Positions 43,263 to 54,122 are shown, numbered from the stretch's first letter. The stretch: 64,000 bases of DNA from Trichomonas vaginalis G3 (GCF_026262505.1 NC_067206.1:24505896-24569895); one strand, 5' to 3'. Translations and numbers: made by a program. The notes: generated by a model not told the origin, from the sequence alone.

Positions 43263-45672
43263 CCAAAGATTTGAATAAAACTTCAAAAAATAAGATAGCT
43301 TAAAAAATAATATACGGTAGTGTTTACTAATAGATGAATAGTATATAAATTCTATTAAAATGGATTTGATCCAAAAAAATATATAAAATTTGATCATAAA
43401 TAAAATCGTTTTAAATTACTTCTTCATTTAAATTATAACAATTATTTTTGGTTTTATATCAGACTTCCTTTCTTTTTGATACTTAACATTGTTCCTAAAT
43501 CTTAGCCGTTAAGGCTGTTCTGAAAATATTTTTTTTTTCGAAAAAATTCGAAAAAAATTCTTAAAATTCAAAAATCCCTTAATTCCTGAGGATTTTAGAA
43601 AAAAGTTTTTACATGAACATGTGTATATTATATGAAGTATATTGATAAGGTAAAAATCAAATTTTATTGCATATTCATCGAGAAAATAAACTAACGAATC
43701 CCTCAAAATTGAGAGGGTAATCCTCCTCCTCTCAAATAAACGTACATACGGGTGCACCCTTAATTCCTTTTATTTTATTTATGTGAATTTATGCGGCGTA
43801 AAAGTACTCCAACTCTCAAAACTTTATGGTTTTTGAATTTGAGCGACCAAAATTATAATAATTAAAATGTATATATAATGATATTAGGAATTGATCTATG
43901 CAAAAAATCGTAAACTATTCAAATAAAATTGTAAACTAATCAAAAAAATTCTGACATCGCCAAAAATATTACTCATTGTACATTGATAATCAAGGAAAAC
44001 ATGAAATTTTTGAAAAATATTTCTGAAAGAAAATACGTTATTTGACACTTTCGAAAAAAATTAAATTTCGAAAATTTTATTAGAAATTAGATTTCTCGAA
44101 ACTTTTGAAGACTTTGTGAATTTTTGGATCGAGAGTTATTTAAATATTTTAGCTAAATCCTTTATTTTTATATAAATTATATCATTTATTTCAGTATATA
44201 TTCTAATTATTTTTCCAGGTTTAATCCTTTAAACTCATGTTCTAATCAATTTCGCATCACATATATTATACACTTATTATAGCAAAATCCTTTCAAATCC
44301 TTCCCATGGAAAGTTTACCAAATTATTTAGCTCATTTCCTACTTTGAAACATTCTATATTAGAGAGTCATATTTTTATATATCATTATTTGGTATTTCAC
44401 CAAGCTATTCAAGTATTCTGGCTTATATTTCTCCATTTTAAATTTAATTTTATGTTTTGGCATTGATAGAAAGCATCCCCTAATACCAAATCGTTTGGAA
44501 TTCATTCATATTCAAATATAGCTAAATTTGTTAATATGAAATAATAACATTGAATTCTTTATCATAAATCACTCATTATCACACACATATGATATAAGCT
44601 CAACTAATATAATATATATTTCATTATTACTCCTTGATTCAATCTCCATGGGGCACCCTGAGTTGAGTGACTTCTGGCGTAAAATCTAATTTTGATTGTG
44701 ATTTATTTACAATGAATGCGTTAGTTCGTTTTATCATTGGTTGAGAATCCTTATACATTAAGAATTTCTTTGATTAAACGGTTCTCTTACAAAAATCTTG
44801 AATGATTTTTATTTCAAACTCATTTTAGGATTAAACAAAAAGGAAAATATGCCGGTCAATTGTGAAGATGCCGATTTTACTGATTGCATTGTTGAAGGTG
44901 ATTTTTCATCCAGCCGAAAATTCCAGAGTTTTTGAGAGTTTTACAAAAATTTTTAGTGTAAATATCCTGACAAACTCAGGAAAACATAAGTTTGCTAAAA
45001 GAAGGGAACGATAAGGAAATTGACAAAAATTCCAAAAGTGGGGAAACATTTACTAATTCTTCAAGTATTTTCCGCTTTAAACTAAATTTTAGCTTAATAT
45101 CAGAGAATATGGAACTTATTTTACGAGTAATGGCAGTATAAGTTTTTAATAATCCGACATTTACAATGCTAAAATCATTTACTTTAAATCTAATGCTTAA
45201 TCTTTTACATTTAAAAATTCGATAATGCGAGATTTTTCTTTCAAGTCAAAATACAAGTATGAATATTCAATAAAATTTCATAGTCATGAATTATGAGAAA
45301 GTTATAAACAAAAAGACTGATAAAAATGTAAAATTAAATTTTAGAAGTCTAGTATAGCTTTGAGCATACTTCATCGAAATATTTGAGATTTCTAATGCAA
45401 ATTTCCTTGAATGTTGTATGTTACCTTGATTTGAATACTTATTATTTCATTATAGAACAATGTCTTATGTTCTAATTTTGTTTAAGAGTTCAAATTCATA
45501 GTCTTTCTATTAGAATACATTTCATAATGGTAAATCTTGAAAGGCACGAACATTGACATTCATGTGTCTACATACATTAAATGTAAAACAAGTGGTTGTG
45601 AAAGACTTGAATATAAGTTACAACTTTTGAAGGAATATTAGTCAATTTTTTTTTGATTAGTCAAAAATTTTA
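43263..45672. other. Gene-poor spacer
   Basis: About 2.4 kb, AT-rich, stops in all frames. Standouts are CCTCAAAATTGAGAGGG (about 43699-43716), followed by a CCTCCTCCTCTCAAATAAAC stretch and TACGGGTGCACCC, and the 75-bp ankyrin-flank sequence at 45563-45640. The short minus frame at 43509-43757 includes these elements and has no domain support. Confidence 0.4.
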
Positions 45673-46230
45673 ATGTTTTCAAATCCCCTTACTAAAGCAT
45701 GCGAAGAAGGAAATCTCGATCGTATTAAATCTCTTATAGAAGGTAGTAACTATAAAGTAGAATCTTTAGGTTTACCACTCATTTATGCATCAAAAAAAGG
45801 TCATCTTGAAGTTGTTAATTATCTTATCTCTGTTGGTGCTGATAAAGAAGCAAAGTCTAATGGTGAAAATACTCCACTCATGTATGCATCATATCACGGT
45901 CATCTTGAAGTTGTTGAATATCTTATCTCAGTTGGAGCTAATAAAGAAGCAAAGAATAATGATGGATCTACACCACTCATTCTTGCATCACAAAAAGGTC
46001 ATCTTGAAGTTGTTAAATATCTTATCTCTGTTGGAGCTGATAAAGAAGCAAAGAATAAAAATGGATCTACTCCACTCATTCTTGCGTCATATCATGGTCA
46101 TCTTGAAGTTGTTAAATATCTTATCTCTATTGGAGCTGATAAAGAAGCAAAGGATAAAAATGGAAAAACTGCTCTTGATATCGCAAGGTTTTCTGTGAAA
46201 AAATACTTTTTGGGAGAAAAAACAGAATAG
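45673..46230 (+). CDS. Ankyrin-repeat protein
   Basis: This 185-residue protein starts MFSNPLTKACEEGNLDRIKS, a proper N-terminal cap followed by 'LIEGSNYKVESLGLPLIYAS'. Four ankyrin repeats ('GHLEVVNYLISVGADKEAK' type) and a closing half-repeat 'GKTALDIARFSVKKYFLGE' follow, so it is complete. It is shorter than most trichomonad ankyrin proteins. A sequence related to its 5' flank occurs at 40.7 kb. The repeats are almost identical at the base level to those of the minus-strand gene at 36464, implying shared descent. Likely a protein-binding adaptor; partner unknown. Confidence 0.8.
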   Translation: MFSNPLTKACEEGNLDRIKSLIEGSNYKVESLGLPLIYASKKGHLEVVNYLISVGADKEAKSNGENTPLMYASYHGHLEVVEYLISVGANKEAKNNDGSTPLILASQKGHLEVVKYLISVGADKEAKNKNGSTPLILASYHGHLEVVKYLISIGADKEAKDKNGKTALDIARFSVKKYFLGEKTE

Positions 46231-47061
46231 AGAATAATTATAGAGAACAATAAAATATTAAAAAATAATATCTATTGAAGTTCAAATAATTGTCTTAAAA
46301 ATAAACAATATCCATTTGAGATTTGTGTTAAACATATTCAAAATATGTTTCACACTTTTTCTGAGAAGCTTCAAGCCGATAAAAAGTATGAATACATATA
46401 TTAATAGGTTCTGATTTGATTAAGAAATATAGCATCGCTTAGAAATAGATATTTAACATTCTTTTTTTTAAGAAAAGAAGCATCGCCTTCAGATGATTCA
46501 CTTTTAATCATGAATTGCTGTATAGTATTGGCGAAATGACATCCAAATTAAATATTGATTATGCATTGCTTTAATGATGTAAAGCTATTTTCCATATTTT
46601 ATTTTGAGTCTTAATATTGTAAGTTATGCAAAGAATGGAGCCGTAAAATAAGTCATATTTATACGGCCAAAACTACCCTCAATTTTGAGAACTATTGCAC
46701 GGTTTTGCCTCATACGGGCTTTGTTAGGCAGAATTCACACCTATCATTGACAATTTAATGAGCAGGATAATGTGGCTAATGAAAGGTATAAGTAGAGATT
46801 CAATAAACAAAAGTAGTATGGTATGACGGGTTGTGTGACTTTTTTTGTTACGTCTATATATAGATGAAGGTATATTTTCACATCTTCTATATAGAGATGA
46901 TATAAAATTTTTTCTTACGTTTTTTAAGTCATGAATTCGTAAGAAAGCGCGACATTATTAAATAAATTAGTAATAAATATTATATACTAAACGCATTAAA
47001 AAATTAACATTAATTTTAAAATAATTTATTTTTTATCTTTTATAAAAGAAGCTATATATAG
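46231..47061. other. Spacer containing the junction to Maverick 2
   Basis: No host gene. 46650-46735 holds the second copy of the dispersed motif. At 46850-46912 and 47050-47060 short GTCTATATATAGATG / ATATAGAGATGATA / CTATATATAGATGATG sequences recur around the likely element boundary. The exact end and target-site duplication could not be fixed. Confidence 0.4.
46650..46735 (-). repeat. Dispersed ~85-bp conserved motif, copy 2
   Basis: Read on the minus strand: GAATTCTGCCTAACAAAGCC, then CGTATGAGGCAAAACCGTGC, then AGTTCTCAAAATTGAGGG and TTTTGGCCGTATAAATAT. It aligns with 23509-23592 with one gap and about three-quarters identity. The two copies lie just outside the two Mavericks, in opposite orientation. 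Confidence 0.6.
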
Positions 47062-47184
47062 ATGATGTCAGATATTCCGCGATTAATTAAACATTGTTTA
47101 AATCCTGAATGGAATCAATGGAGTCATAATCAAAGACCTCATAAACGAGTAAAAGAAATTAGAAATAATTATTTTCATGAATAA
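47062..47184 (+). CDS. Possible 40-residue Maverick protein
   Basis: ATGATG at 47062 opens a basic 40-residue frame (MMSDIPRLIKHCLNPEWNQW ... 'KEIRNNYFHE') to a TAA at 47182. It lies between the presumed element end and the first large gene. Composition is plausible for a protein, but there is no further support. Confidence 0.3.
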   Translation: MMSDIPRLIKHCLNPEWNQWSHNQRPHKRVKEIRNNYFHE

Positions 47185-47288
47185 AAGATTCACTACCATA
47201 ATGAAATAAAAAATAAAAAAATAAAAAAATAAACTTTAAAAATTCAATGTCTTACATTTTTGAATAATTTATTTTTAATTCGTATGAA

Positions 47289-48398
47289 ATGAGCGTCAAA
47301 ACTAACAACGTTAAAAAATTAGGATTCACAAACGAGGAAATAAAGGATATATTAGATGAGATGTGTTATGAAGTTAGTAAATATTATTTAAGAAATTGTC
47401 AAAAATTTGCCGAGTTATTAAATGATTTAGATTATGATGGAAAAATGAATAAAGATGATGTTATAAATTTCTTATATCCCACATCTGAAGAAGAAAAACC
47501 TAAAGAACCTGATGTTTTCCCTGAATATTATGAAGAACGGATTAAAGATGATGATGAATACAATGAAATTGAAAAACTGGAAAAAATAAGAGATGAAATA
47601 GATGAAAAAATTAAGGAATTAAGAGAAGTTGAAAAATATAATGAAAATGAAGTAGAGGGTTTAATGAATATCCCAGCTTCAGAATCAGAAGTACAGAAAT
47701 CTCATGAAGAAAGATATAAAAATTATGTCTCAGAATCAACACAAAATTTATTAGATGGTGAAATAGACGAAACACTTTCAGAAGAAGGTACTAAATTTAT
47801 TCGTAAACATAAGTTACAATTTATTGATAATGAAAAATACCCTTGTATCTTACTTTCACCCCCTCTCGATTCCGAAAAATTCAAAAAAGCTCTTAAAAAC
47901 GTGACATATGCAACTAATACGATTAAGAAAGAAGATCATGATATTTACACAAATTATTATTTAAATAAATGCACAGGTGTTGATAAAGTTTTTGATTTAT
48001 TAGATAAAATATCAAAAGAAACCATTGGAACCTATAAAATTTTGTGTGATTGTGGTTTCATTATTGAAGATACCAATAATGTTTCATATGAAAGAACAGC
48101 ACCGAAGGAAGATGAAGTGGAAAGGTCTATACCATTCGTTATTAAGAATATAAAAGATATGAAAACTTATAAACATTATATTTATTCATTTATTTCAGAA
48201 AAAATGGAAGCAACCCATAAAACATCTTCTCATCATTTTATAGCTATTCATACATTCCTTTTCAAAGTTGTGAAATTAAATAAGACAGGAATTAGATTTA
48301 ATGTATCAGGGTACGCATTCTTGAGTAAATTAAAATGTATTCGTCACGTCGCAGATGATAAAAATTTATGTGTTCTTAATTCATTTTATGGGCTTTAA
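47289..48398 (+). CDS. Protein immediately upstream of PolB, possibly its N-terminal part
   Basis: This intact 369-residue protein has an acidic, helical N-terminus ('DEIDEKIKELREVEKYNENE') and a mixed C-terminal domain ending 'LKCIRHVADDKNLCVLNSFYGL'. That end resembles the 'NEPCILTCLRNSGLV' segment found in frame with the polymerase in element 1, where it precedes the palm. The next gene starts 39 bp later with its own T-rich start element. It may therefore be the detached N-terminal region of a longer protein-primed polymerase, possibly carrying the priming (terminal-protein) function. That link is inference. Confidence 0.55.
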   Translation: MSVKTNNVKKLGFTNEEIKDILDEMCYEVSKYYLRNCQKFAELLNDLDYDGKMNKDDVINFLYPTSEEEKPKEPDVFPEYYEERIKDDDEYNEIEKLEKIRDEIDEKIKELREVEKYNENEVEGLMNIPASESEVQKSHEERYKNYVSESTQNLLDGEIDETLSEEGTKFIRKHKLQFIDNEKYPCILLSPPLDSEKFKKALKNVTYATNTIKKEDHDIYTNYYLNKCTGVDKVFDLLDKISKETIGTYKILCDCGFIIEDTNNVSYERTAPKEDEVERSIPFVIKNIKDMKTYKHYIYSFISEKMEATHKTSSHHFIAIHTFLFKVVKLNKTGIRFNVSGYAFLSKLKCIRHVADDKNLCVLNSFYGL

Positions 48399-48437
48399 AA
48401 AATAAACTTTATTTTTTAATTTTTTATTCTTACATAA

Positions 48438-51400
48438 ATGAACAAAAACGGAACAGCTAAAATGAATGATAATCAAATTAGAGCAGAAGGTAGAAGGTTA
48501 TTTAAACGCTTCTATAACATTCCTGATGGTGTTAATCCTAAAACTCGTAGAAGTTATTTAAATGAAGCAATAGATTCATATGAAGGGTTTGACATTTCAT
48601 CAGAAAGTGAGAGATTAGCGAGAATGTTAAATGTTAATATTGATTTCTATTATTGTGATCCTCAACCAGAAGACGTGGACATAAATAAGGTAGACTTTCC
48701 ATTAGTGGAATCAATAATGATAGATCCAGAATTTGAAACAGTAAATATTTTATTAACACAGAGTCCATGTGGAAAACTTCACGCTGACAGAATAACAGAC
48801 GTTGAAGCACTCACCGGCTATAAAGTTTGTCCATATTGTAAAGAAGAAGTTTATTCTATCCGTGATGATCCAGAAAGGAAAAACCAAAGAAGATTTTTAA
48901 AGCATTGTGAGAAATGTAAAGAAAATAATGGAAGATTAATTCAAGACGTTCAATTGCAAAAGACCCAGCAACCATATGCACCACATATTACGAAACAGAA
49001 GATATATCAGTGGTTATTAGCTCACAATTTGCAGGAATATTATCAACCGACAAGATATTATATTACTTTTGACTTTGAAACATTAGAGACTAAGGAAGAA
49101 TTACAACTTTCTGAGTGTGCAACTTTGAACGCTTACTTAAAACCATTCATGGTATCATCAACGGTTAAATTAAATGATAAAACATATACGAGGAATTTTT
49201 GCTTAACTTCGAGTGATTCTTTTATTTCTGATTGGATTGAGTTTTTATTTTCAACCTGTTCATTAGTTGCTAAATCAAATATGAGTCAATACAATGAATT
49301 ATTGAAGTCGCAAACGGCGGGGACTTTGTTCCATACATTAAATGAAAGACAGAAGGAAGCATTTAAAGAACTTCTAGATGAGGAATTCAATAAAGTGAAT
49401 ATCATAGGTTTTAATTCGGGAAAGTTTGATTTAAATTTAATTCTTCGTGATTTAAACGCTGCAAAATGGAAAATAAAATCAATGCTGGGTTCATCTTCAC
49501 AATTTAAGCAAGTCATTGTAAAGAAAACAAACGTTCCATATGAATTGAGATTTATTGACATCAGAAATTATATAGCGGGTGGGACATTAGACCAATTCAC
49601 TCAAGATTTCGGAAACAATAAATCACGTGTTAAATCCTTTTTCCCTTATCAATTTATCACATGGGAGAATTACGAAGAAGAATTATATAAAGAGGAACCA
49701 TTCACGAAAGATTCATTTTATTCAGCATTAACTCAAGAAACTATATCAGATAGTGATTATCAAATATATCTCAATGATGCTAAAAATTTTAAGAATAGAT
49801 TAGAATATTTTATTCATTATTGCAATAAAGATGTTGAAATTATGATTGACTCAATCGATAAAATTATTGAAGAAACATTTGTTTATAAAATTGATATGCT
49901 TCATAATCTTTCTTTATCATCGAATGCTTCAATGATTCGTTACGCTTTAGCATATAAAGACTTTAATCCTAATGAAAAATATCCTGAGGAAGAGATAGAA
50001 TCAAGTTTTGAATTAACGAAAAAGTATTGGAAATATAAAATTGAATCATATAAGAAACAAGATGAAAAAGCAGAAAGGGATACTAAAAATAATGTTTCAA
50101 TGGATGATTTTCAATACTATCACGATTTAATCCTTTCATCTAAATGCAAAATGTGTGGTAAAGCGTTTACATATGCAAATAAACCAACATTGGATAGAAT
50201 AGATAATGAAAAACCACATACCAAAGAAAATTGTCAGTTAATGTGTTGTTATTGCAATGTCGTAAAATCAAATAAAGATGAAGATGTTCAACGTTTAAGA
50301 ATCAATTTAAGAAATTATGCATTAAAAAATAATTTACCAATGACTTTAGATTCAGTTGAAGCTTATCACATTCTCCGTAATGGAATTACTGGTGGTTTAT
50401 CAAATGTTCAACACCGTGTTAATCTTAAAGGAATCACGCACATTAATAAACTTTCATATAATCCAGAAACTAAAACTGTATCAAATGAGGACACTTCCAA
50501 CATCATGACTCATTTCGTTGGTGTTGATTTTAATTCATTATATCCTTCATCATTTTCATCTAATCCTCATGATTTCATTCAATATACTGACCATAAAATG
50601 TATATGCCGGGAAGATTGAATGGTGTTATCATTTGTGATACAGCAACAAAGAAAGCAAAAGCACTGGGAATAATTAAGAAGAAAAATACTTTATTCGTGG
50701 CTGAAGTAAAGGGTCACATTGATGAAAAATACATTAATGATTACATAAACTTTTTACCGATAATAAGAAACTTAGATATTATCACAGATGAAAAAACAAT
50801 TGGTAGTTTTATGTATAATTACATGAAATCAAACAATCTACCAGTTGACCAGAAACAGAGGAAATTAACTCAGTTAGCATCAACACACAACCAATATCAA
50901 TCATTTTCTTCTTATTATCTTTGGTATCTAATAGACAGATTTCATTTTATCATTGATGATATTCAATCAATTTTAACATTTACGAAAAACACTTGTTTTA
51001 ATGAATTTGCGAACGAATTTATGAACGAAAGACAAAAGGCTGAATTAGAAGGAAATAAAGGAAAAAGTTTATTTTGCAAGATTTCGCTTAATGGATCATA
51101 TGGTTACGATGCAATGAATACACAAAATTACGCAAAGACTAAAATAATGAATGCACAGAAGTCACGCGTTGCATGTATGTCAAATAAGTTTAAAAACATA
51201 AGAGAAATAGGTGAGGATACATATCAAGTGATGCTCAAAGATAGATTTTATAGATGTGATACATGTTTACAAGAGGCATTCTTCACTTTAGATAATGCTA
51301 AATACTGGTATTTGGTTTTCATTTATGATTTTATGTATAAATGCATGAATGTTAATCGTTTTCATTTCATTGAAGGTGATACTGATTCATCTTATTGGGC

Positions 51401-51905
51401 AATCGCTGGCGACCCAAATCTTCCTAACACTCAAGCATTTCAAGCAATTGTTACCGATAAACAATTTTATGATAAAAACATTTTCAAATTCGCACCTTTT
51501 GATTTCTTTTGTTTTGATGAGAAATTTAAACCTAAATTAAAGAATAAAGCCAAAGAAAAAGCACATGAGAAAAAATTATTGGGTTTAGCAATTGAGAAAC
51601 AAGGTGATAACATGGTTGCTTTATGTCCTAAATGTTATACATCATTCAACGGTTCAATTGATGGGGGTGATTTTAAAAAGATTGCACAAAAAATGAAGGG
51701 TGTTAGTTTAAGACAAAATAAGCAATTAACACCTAAAAAATATTTGGATATAATAAATGATAAAGTGATATTTGATGGTCAGAATATTAATTTACAACTT
51801 AAAAACGGGTCAATGACTCGCTTAACAATCGGTAAGACTGCATTAACAGGAGCACACACTAAGGCTGTATGTTGTGAAAATGGATGTTGTATGCCATTTA
51901 TTTAA
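48438..51905 (+). CDS. polB: Protein-primed family B DNA polymerase with embedded HNH motif
   Basis: This intact 1155-residue protein has a CxxC zinc-type segment near residues 130-165. Exo motifs are I 'YYITFDFETLE' (about 207), II 'IIGFNSGKFDLN' (about 322) and III 'HYCNKDVEIMID' (about 460). Polymerase motifs are A 'VDFNSLYPSSF' (about 695), B 'KISLNGSYGYD' (about 881) and C 'EGDTDSSYW' (about 979). All catalytic residues are present. Between ExoIII and motif A (about 568-615) lies an HNH-like cluster: 'CKMCGKAF', 'LDRIDNEKPHTKENC', 'CCYCNVVKSNKD'. It replicates the element, probably from a terminal protein. The start follows TTTTTTATTCTTACATAAATG. Confidence 0.9.
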   Translation: MNKNGTAKMNDNQIRAEGRRLFKRFYNIPDGVNPKTRRSYLNEAIDSYEGFDISSESERLARMLNVNIDFYYCDPQPEDVDINKVDFPLVESIMIDPEFETVNILLTQSPCGKLHADRITDVEALTGYKVCPYCKEEVYSIRDDPERKNQRRFLKHCEKCKENNGRLIQDVQLQKTQQPYAPHITKQKIYQWLLAHNLQEYYQPTRYYITFDFETLETKEELQLSECATLNAYLKPFMVSSTVKLNDKTYTRNFCLTSSDSFISDWIEFLFSTCSLVAKSNMSQYNELLKSQTAGTLFHTLNERQKEAFKELLDEEFNKVNIIGFNSGKFDLNLILRDLNAAKWKIKSMLGSSSQFKQVIVKKTNVPYELRFIDIRNYIAGGTLDQFTQDFGNNKSRVKSFFPYQFITWENYEEELYKEEPFTKDSFYSALTQETISDSDYQIYLNDAKNFKNRLEYFIHYCNKDVEIMIDSIDKIIEETFVYKIDMLHNLSLSSNASMIRYALAYKDFNPNEKYPEEEIESSFELTKKYWKYKIESYKKQDEKAERDTKNNVSMDDFQYYHDLILSSKCKMCGKAFTYANKPTLDRIDNEKPHTKENCQLMCCYCNVVKSNKDEDVQRLRINLRNYALKNNLPMTLDSVEAYHILRNGITGGLSNVQHRVNLKGITHINKLSYNPETKTVSNEDTSNIMTHFVGVDFNSLYPSSFSSNPHDFIQYTDHKMYMPGRLNGVIICDTATKKAKALGIIKKKNTLFVAEVKGHIDEKYINDYINFLPIIRNLDIITDEKTIGSFMYNYMKSNNLPVDQKQRKLTQLASTHNQYQSFSSYYLWYLIDRFHFIIDDIQSILTFTKNTCFNEFANEFMNERQKAELEGNKGKSLFCKISLNGSYGYDAMNTQNYAKTKIMNAQKSRVACMSNKFKNIREIGEDTYQVMLKDRFYRCDTCLQEAFFTLDNAKYWYLVFIYDFMYKCMNVNRFHFIEGDTDSSYWAIAGDPNLPNTQAFQAIVTDKQFYDKNIFKFAPFDFFCFDEKFKPKLKNKAKEKAHEKKLLGLAIEKQGDNMVALCPKCYTSFNGSIDGGDFKKIAQKMKGVSLRQNKQLTPKKYLDIINDKVIFDGQNINLQLKNGSMTRLTIGKTALTGAHTKAVCCENGCCMPFI
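50138..50290 (+). other. HNH-like motif inside the PolB coding sequence
   Basis: The CxxC ... DRIDN ... H ... N ... CxxCN ... K arrangement of HNH nucleases lies between the exonuclease and palm parts. The polymerase frame passes straight through it; no intein splice motifs are evident at its borders. Confidence 0.65.
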
Positions 51906-52080
51906 TACAATTTAAAAACGTAGGGGTTGAGTCATGAATTTAAAATTTTATTTTTAATAAAATGCCACAGAAGAGACAAAAGGAACCGTTAATGATGCGA
52001 TTCAATATGTAAATGATGGTTTTGATACTATGATTCAAAGAGGTGGGCACCCTTAAAACATTTATTTTATTTTTATATAA
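51906..52080 (+). pseudogene. Relic of a small gene between PolB and integrase
   Basis: The ATG at 51961 opens 16 basic codons (MPQKRQKEPLMM). One frame over, the sequence continues 'VNDAIQYVNDGFDTMIQRGG' to a stop at about 52056. This could be a small frameshifted gene; too short to identify. Confidence 0.3.
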
Positions 52081-53621
52081 ATGGATAATGTAGATTTAGA
52101 AATTTTAATTGATGATTTAGTATTTAATCAAAATTTTCTTAGTTATTACGATTTAAAATCATATCTCCAAAAATATAATAATAATATAACGGGTGATGAT
52201 ATGGAATATTATTATCCATATTATAAAAATGAAATTTTGAAATATCATAATAAAATAATTTCTGAAATTAAAGACAAAATTAAAAATAATGAATATACAA
52301 AGGGAAAAACTAAATCACAACTTAAACAGTTGAAAGATTTCAAAAATAAAGTATTAACAGAAGAAGATATTGATGAATTATATAATTTATATAATCCTGA
52401 GCCGCAAAAGCCAAAGCCGAGGTCTAAAGTAGCAAATGTTCAACAGCTAAAGGAACAAAACGCCCAGGTTCTTCAGACCATAAATGATGCACAAGCTTTA
52501 ATTTATGATTCATTAGTTAAACCATATTCAGCCCGACTTTTAAATGAAGATCAACTTTTGGAATTCATCCTTCAACATAAACTCGAAGCGGGAAAGTATA
52601 TCAAACCTTTATATACAGCATATTTAAAACAAATGAATAGAATACATCCAGAATTAATGAAGGGGGGAATGAATTCCAAAATCAAAGCAGATAAAATTAA
52701 ACCACTTGCAACACCAAAACCTCCAACGACAGTACCGCCTCCTCCTTCAGTTAATCCTTCATCATTCACTTTATTATATCCATTTCAAACATTAAAGAAG
52801 CAAAAAGATTTTAAAAAGGATTTCAAGATATTAAATAAACCAATTGACCCGAAAATTCAACCGTTAAAGGAAAATTTAGTCGCCCTTCATTTGCTCCATA
52901 TCCATATTCATACGAAATCGATCATCTGGAATATTCAAAAGGAAACGTTACTTATTTATTTGCCATTAACATTAACACTAGATATTTATATTGCATTCCA
53001 GTGAAAGGGAAAACAGAACAGGAAACAAGAAGAGCTATTCAATACTTACTAGATCATGAAAGAGTAGATAATATCAGGGGTGATGGTGATAAAGGATTTC
53101 AGGCAACTATGACTCATTATTTCCCACAAATTAATTTTTTCTTTTCATCCTCTCCATATACGTTTCATAATAAAATAGTTGATGCGGTAATGAGAACTCT
53201 TAGAGATGTGTTAGGGGTTAACGGTCAGATATACTGGGATGGAAATCATGACTCCATCATACAACAGTTAGTATATTATTATAATAATACATGGCATAGA
53301 ACTATAAACATGAAACCAGTGGAAATGAAAAATGATATTTCAAAAGAATGGGAATATATTAGAAAGCAAATGGAAAGGTTGAATGATGTTAAACGTGAAC
53401 AAATTAATTCGGGGCTCATGAATTTTAAACAAGGAAATAAAGTTTTGATTCATCTCGATTATGGAAAAACTGATAAATCAATGACAAAAAGAAGACGAAG
53501 ATTTGACACAATAGCTGAATTTGTTAGATATATTAACGGCAATGCATTAGTTGAAGTTGACAATAAATTAATAGAAATTCCGATTTATTTTATTACTCCA
53601 TTATATTTAAATAATATTTAA
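52081..53621 (+). pseudogene. Retrovirus-type integrase with long N-terminal extension, one frameshift
   Basis: Codons from 52081 give about 265 residues of helical N-terminal sequence ('KSQLKQLKDFKNKVLTEEDI') and a Pro-rich linker ('KPPTTVPPPPSVNPSSF'). Near 52875-52885 the frame changes. The next frame carries the rve core: first Asp in 'YEIDHLEYSKGN', second in 'IRGDGDKGF', third acidic position as Asp in 'HNKIVDAVMRTLRDVLG', then 'YYYNNTWHRTINMKPVEM'. The C-terminal SH3-like part follows. It is the counterpart of the integrase in element 1, but with a much longer N-terminus. The break would inactivate it. Confidence 0.75.
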
Positions 53622-53640
53622 TTTTTTTATTTCGTAAGAA

Positions 53641-53961
53641 ATGAGTGATAACAAAGCAGCCAAGAGTCCTGATTTAATTAAGATTCAGAGTCCAGACAAT
53701 GAATATAAAAAGAAACTAAACAGAATTAAATCAAAAATATGCTATTACAAAAAGAAGTCGCAATGCGGTGGGGCTGATGCCCATAAAACTAATGGAACTG
53801 AAAACGATGAAGAGAGGAAAGAAATAATCGAAAAATTAGAAACTTACCGTTCAATCCTTAAACTGGGTGAAGCAAAAATAAAAGAATTTAATAGAATAAA
53901 TAAATTGATTGGAAGAGATGAATTTAATAAAGATGAATTTTTAAACTCAATCCAAATTTAA
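53641..53961 (+). CDS. Small basic/acidic Maverick protein
   Basis: A 106-residue protein, starting after TTTTTTATTTCGTAAGAAATG. It has a Lys-rich front ('YKKKLNRIKSKICYYKKKSQ'), a short 'CGGADAHKTNG' turn and a helical acidic end. Its stop overlaps the stop of a small minus-strand gene. It might bind DNA through the basic part. Unknown family; located after the integrase and before the inserted module. Confidence 0.5.
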   Translation: MSDNKAAKSPDLIKIQSPDNEYKKKLNRIKSKICYYKKKSQCGGADAHKTNGTENDEERKEIIEKLETYRSILKLGEAKIKEFNRINKLIGRDEFNKDEFLNSIQI

Positions 53962-54122
53962 TTTTTATTCCTCTTCGACAACGTCTCTCTTTCCATCATT
54001 ACTGCATAACCGCATCTTCTCAGTTTTAGTGGTTTGTTATTTTTAGCAAGTTCTCGCATCATTTTTATCGTTTCCTCCCTTGTTATGATTCGTGGTAAAT
54101 TTTGAGCTTGTGGGGTATCCAT
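53958..54122 (-). CDS. Small 54-residue Maverick protein
   Basis: Read minus from ATG 54122, after TTTTTATCATAAATG: MDTPQAQNLPRIITREETIK, then a basic 'NNKPLKLRRCGYAVMMERET' end, stop at 53958. The start element matches others of the element. It is convergent with the gene at 53641 with overlapping stops. Function unknown. Confidence 0.45.
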   Translation of the reverse strand: MDTPQAQNLPRIITREETIKMMRELAKNNKPLKLRRCGYAVMMERETLSKRNKN

